From: Baffinella frigidus
Taxonomy: Eukaryota > Cryptophyceae > Cryptomonadales > Baffinellaceae
Reading direction: 5' to 3'
Length of the DNA stretch: 32,284 nt
Assembly (NCBI GenBank): GCA_026770585.1
Contig: MU646426.1
Location: forward strand, 81,504 to 113,787
The notes beneath the pieces were generated by a model, which saw only the letters and a list, made by a program, of their open reading frames with translations, did no database searches and was not told the origin of the DNA. Position 1 is the stretch's first letter. The number at the start of each line of letters is the position of its first letter. This document shows positions 32,055-32,284 of the stretch, one piece after another. The position numbers were made by a program, and so were the translations under genes.

Positions 32055-32284
32055 AAACCCTCAGGGTTTCGTTTATCCAGGGCAAACTCCGATTCCCTCG
32101 AAAATTTCCTCGAACCCTGAACCCTGTACCGTAAACCATATACCGTCAACGCTAAACCCTCGACCTATGCAGTGTGGCATCTCAAGAAGGAATTTCATGG
32201 ACTGCAAACCCTCAACCTTCAACCCTCAACCCCAAACCCTAAACCCCAAACCCCAAACCCCAAACCCCAAACCCCAAACCCCAA
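32055..32284 (+). repeat. C-rich telomere-like array at the right edge
   Basis: Degenerate CCCTGAACCCTGTACCGTAA text from about 32115, then a clean (CCCCAAA)n run from about 32228 to the window end. It continues beyond the window. Confidence 0.85.

Noticed and set aside
1-32284. tRNA, rRNA or other structured RNA genes
   Set aside because: I saw no tRNA-like cloverleaf with box A/B motifs and no rRNA-like conserved words; the hairpins present are long palindromes of repeat families.
1-32284. Transposase, reverse transcriptase or viral genes
   Set aside because: No DDE, RT or capsid-like motifs are visible in any frame; all mobile elements here look non-autonomous.

Overview
The window is nuclear DNA of a eukaryotic microbe, most likely an alga or alveolate. 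It holds interstitial TTTAGGG, TTTGGGG, GGGTCTA and GGGTGTA arrays (plant/green-algal/alveolate telomere type). Exons are very short (about 35-150 nt) and separated by long, repeat-packed introns, and splice donors are relaxed (GTCCGC, GTTGCG, GTACCA and two GC donors). Dinoflagellates, chromerids and prasinophyte-like green algae fit. The lineage is inferred from these traits only.

No long single-exon gene dominates. By joining AG|exon|GT(GC) segments whose phases agree, I reconstruct two sizeable genes and parts of three others. Gene gamma (minus strand, 21561 to 3835) starts with a signal peptide, runs through about 15 short cysteine-rich exons and ends in a typical GPI-anchor signal; I read about 515 residues of a secreted, probably surface-anchored protein of unknown family. 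A 950-base assembly gap (18617-19566) lies inside it. Gene delta (plus strand, 21749 to 30986) is head-to-head with gamma, 187 bp between the ATGs. It encodes an acidic N-terminus, a SAM-like domain spread over three exons and an armadillo/HEAT-like helical stretch. Gene epsilon (minus, terminal exon at 31580-31647) converges on delta and leaves the window on the right. Fragments of two more genes lie at the left: alpha (plus, exon at 907-997) and beta (minus, exons near 2148-2207 and 2700-2782).

The introns are the striking part. Almost every exon is accompanied by one to five partial copies ('ghosts') of its own boundary. Acceptor-side copies lie only in the upstream intron, and donor-side copies only in the downstream intron. 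Between successive copies sits an inserted piece: a short palindromic MITE-like element, a telomere-like array or a CT/GA tract. The pattern recurs in all five genes and on both strands. I infer a process that inserts foreign or telomeric DNA at splice junctions and duplicates tens of bases of flank each time, lengthening introns while an intact exon survives. A 121-bp element at 3128-3248 sits cleanly between perfect 21-bp direct repeats, which fits the same process.

The inserts fall into about ten palindromic families (A-K here). Several families with unrelated ends share one palindromic core, CCTACSGTAGG. Another family keeps a constant GTGTAGTAAATTTC core while its outer arms differ between copies yet remain self-complementary.

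Other plus and minus open frames in the window are translations of these repeats or of the N gap and are not annotated.
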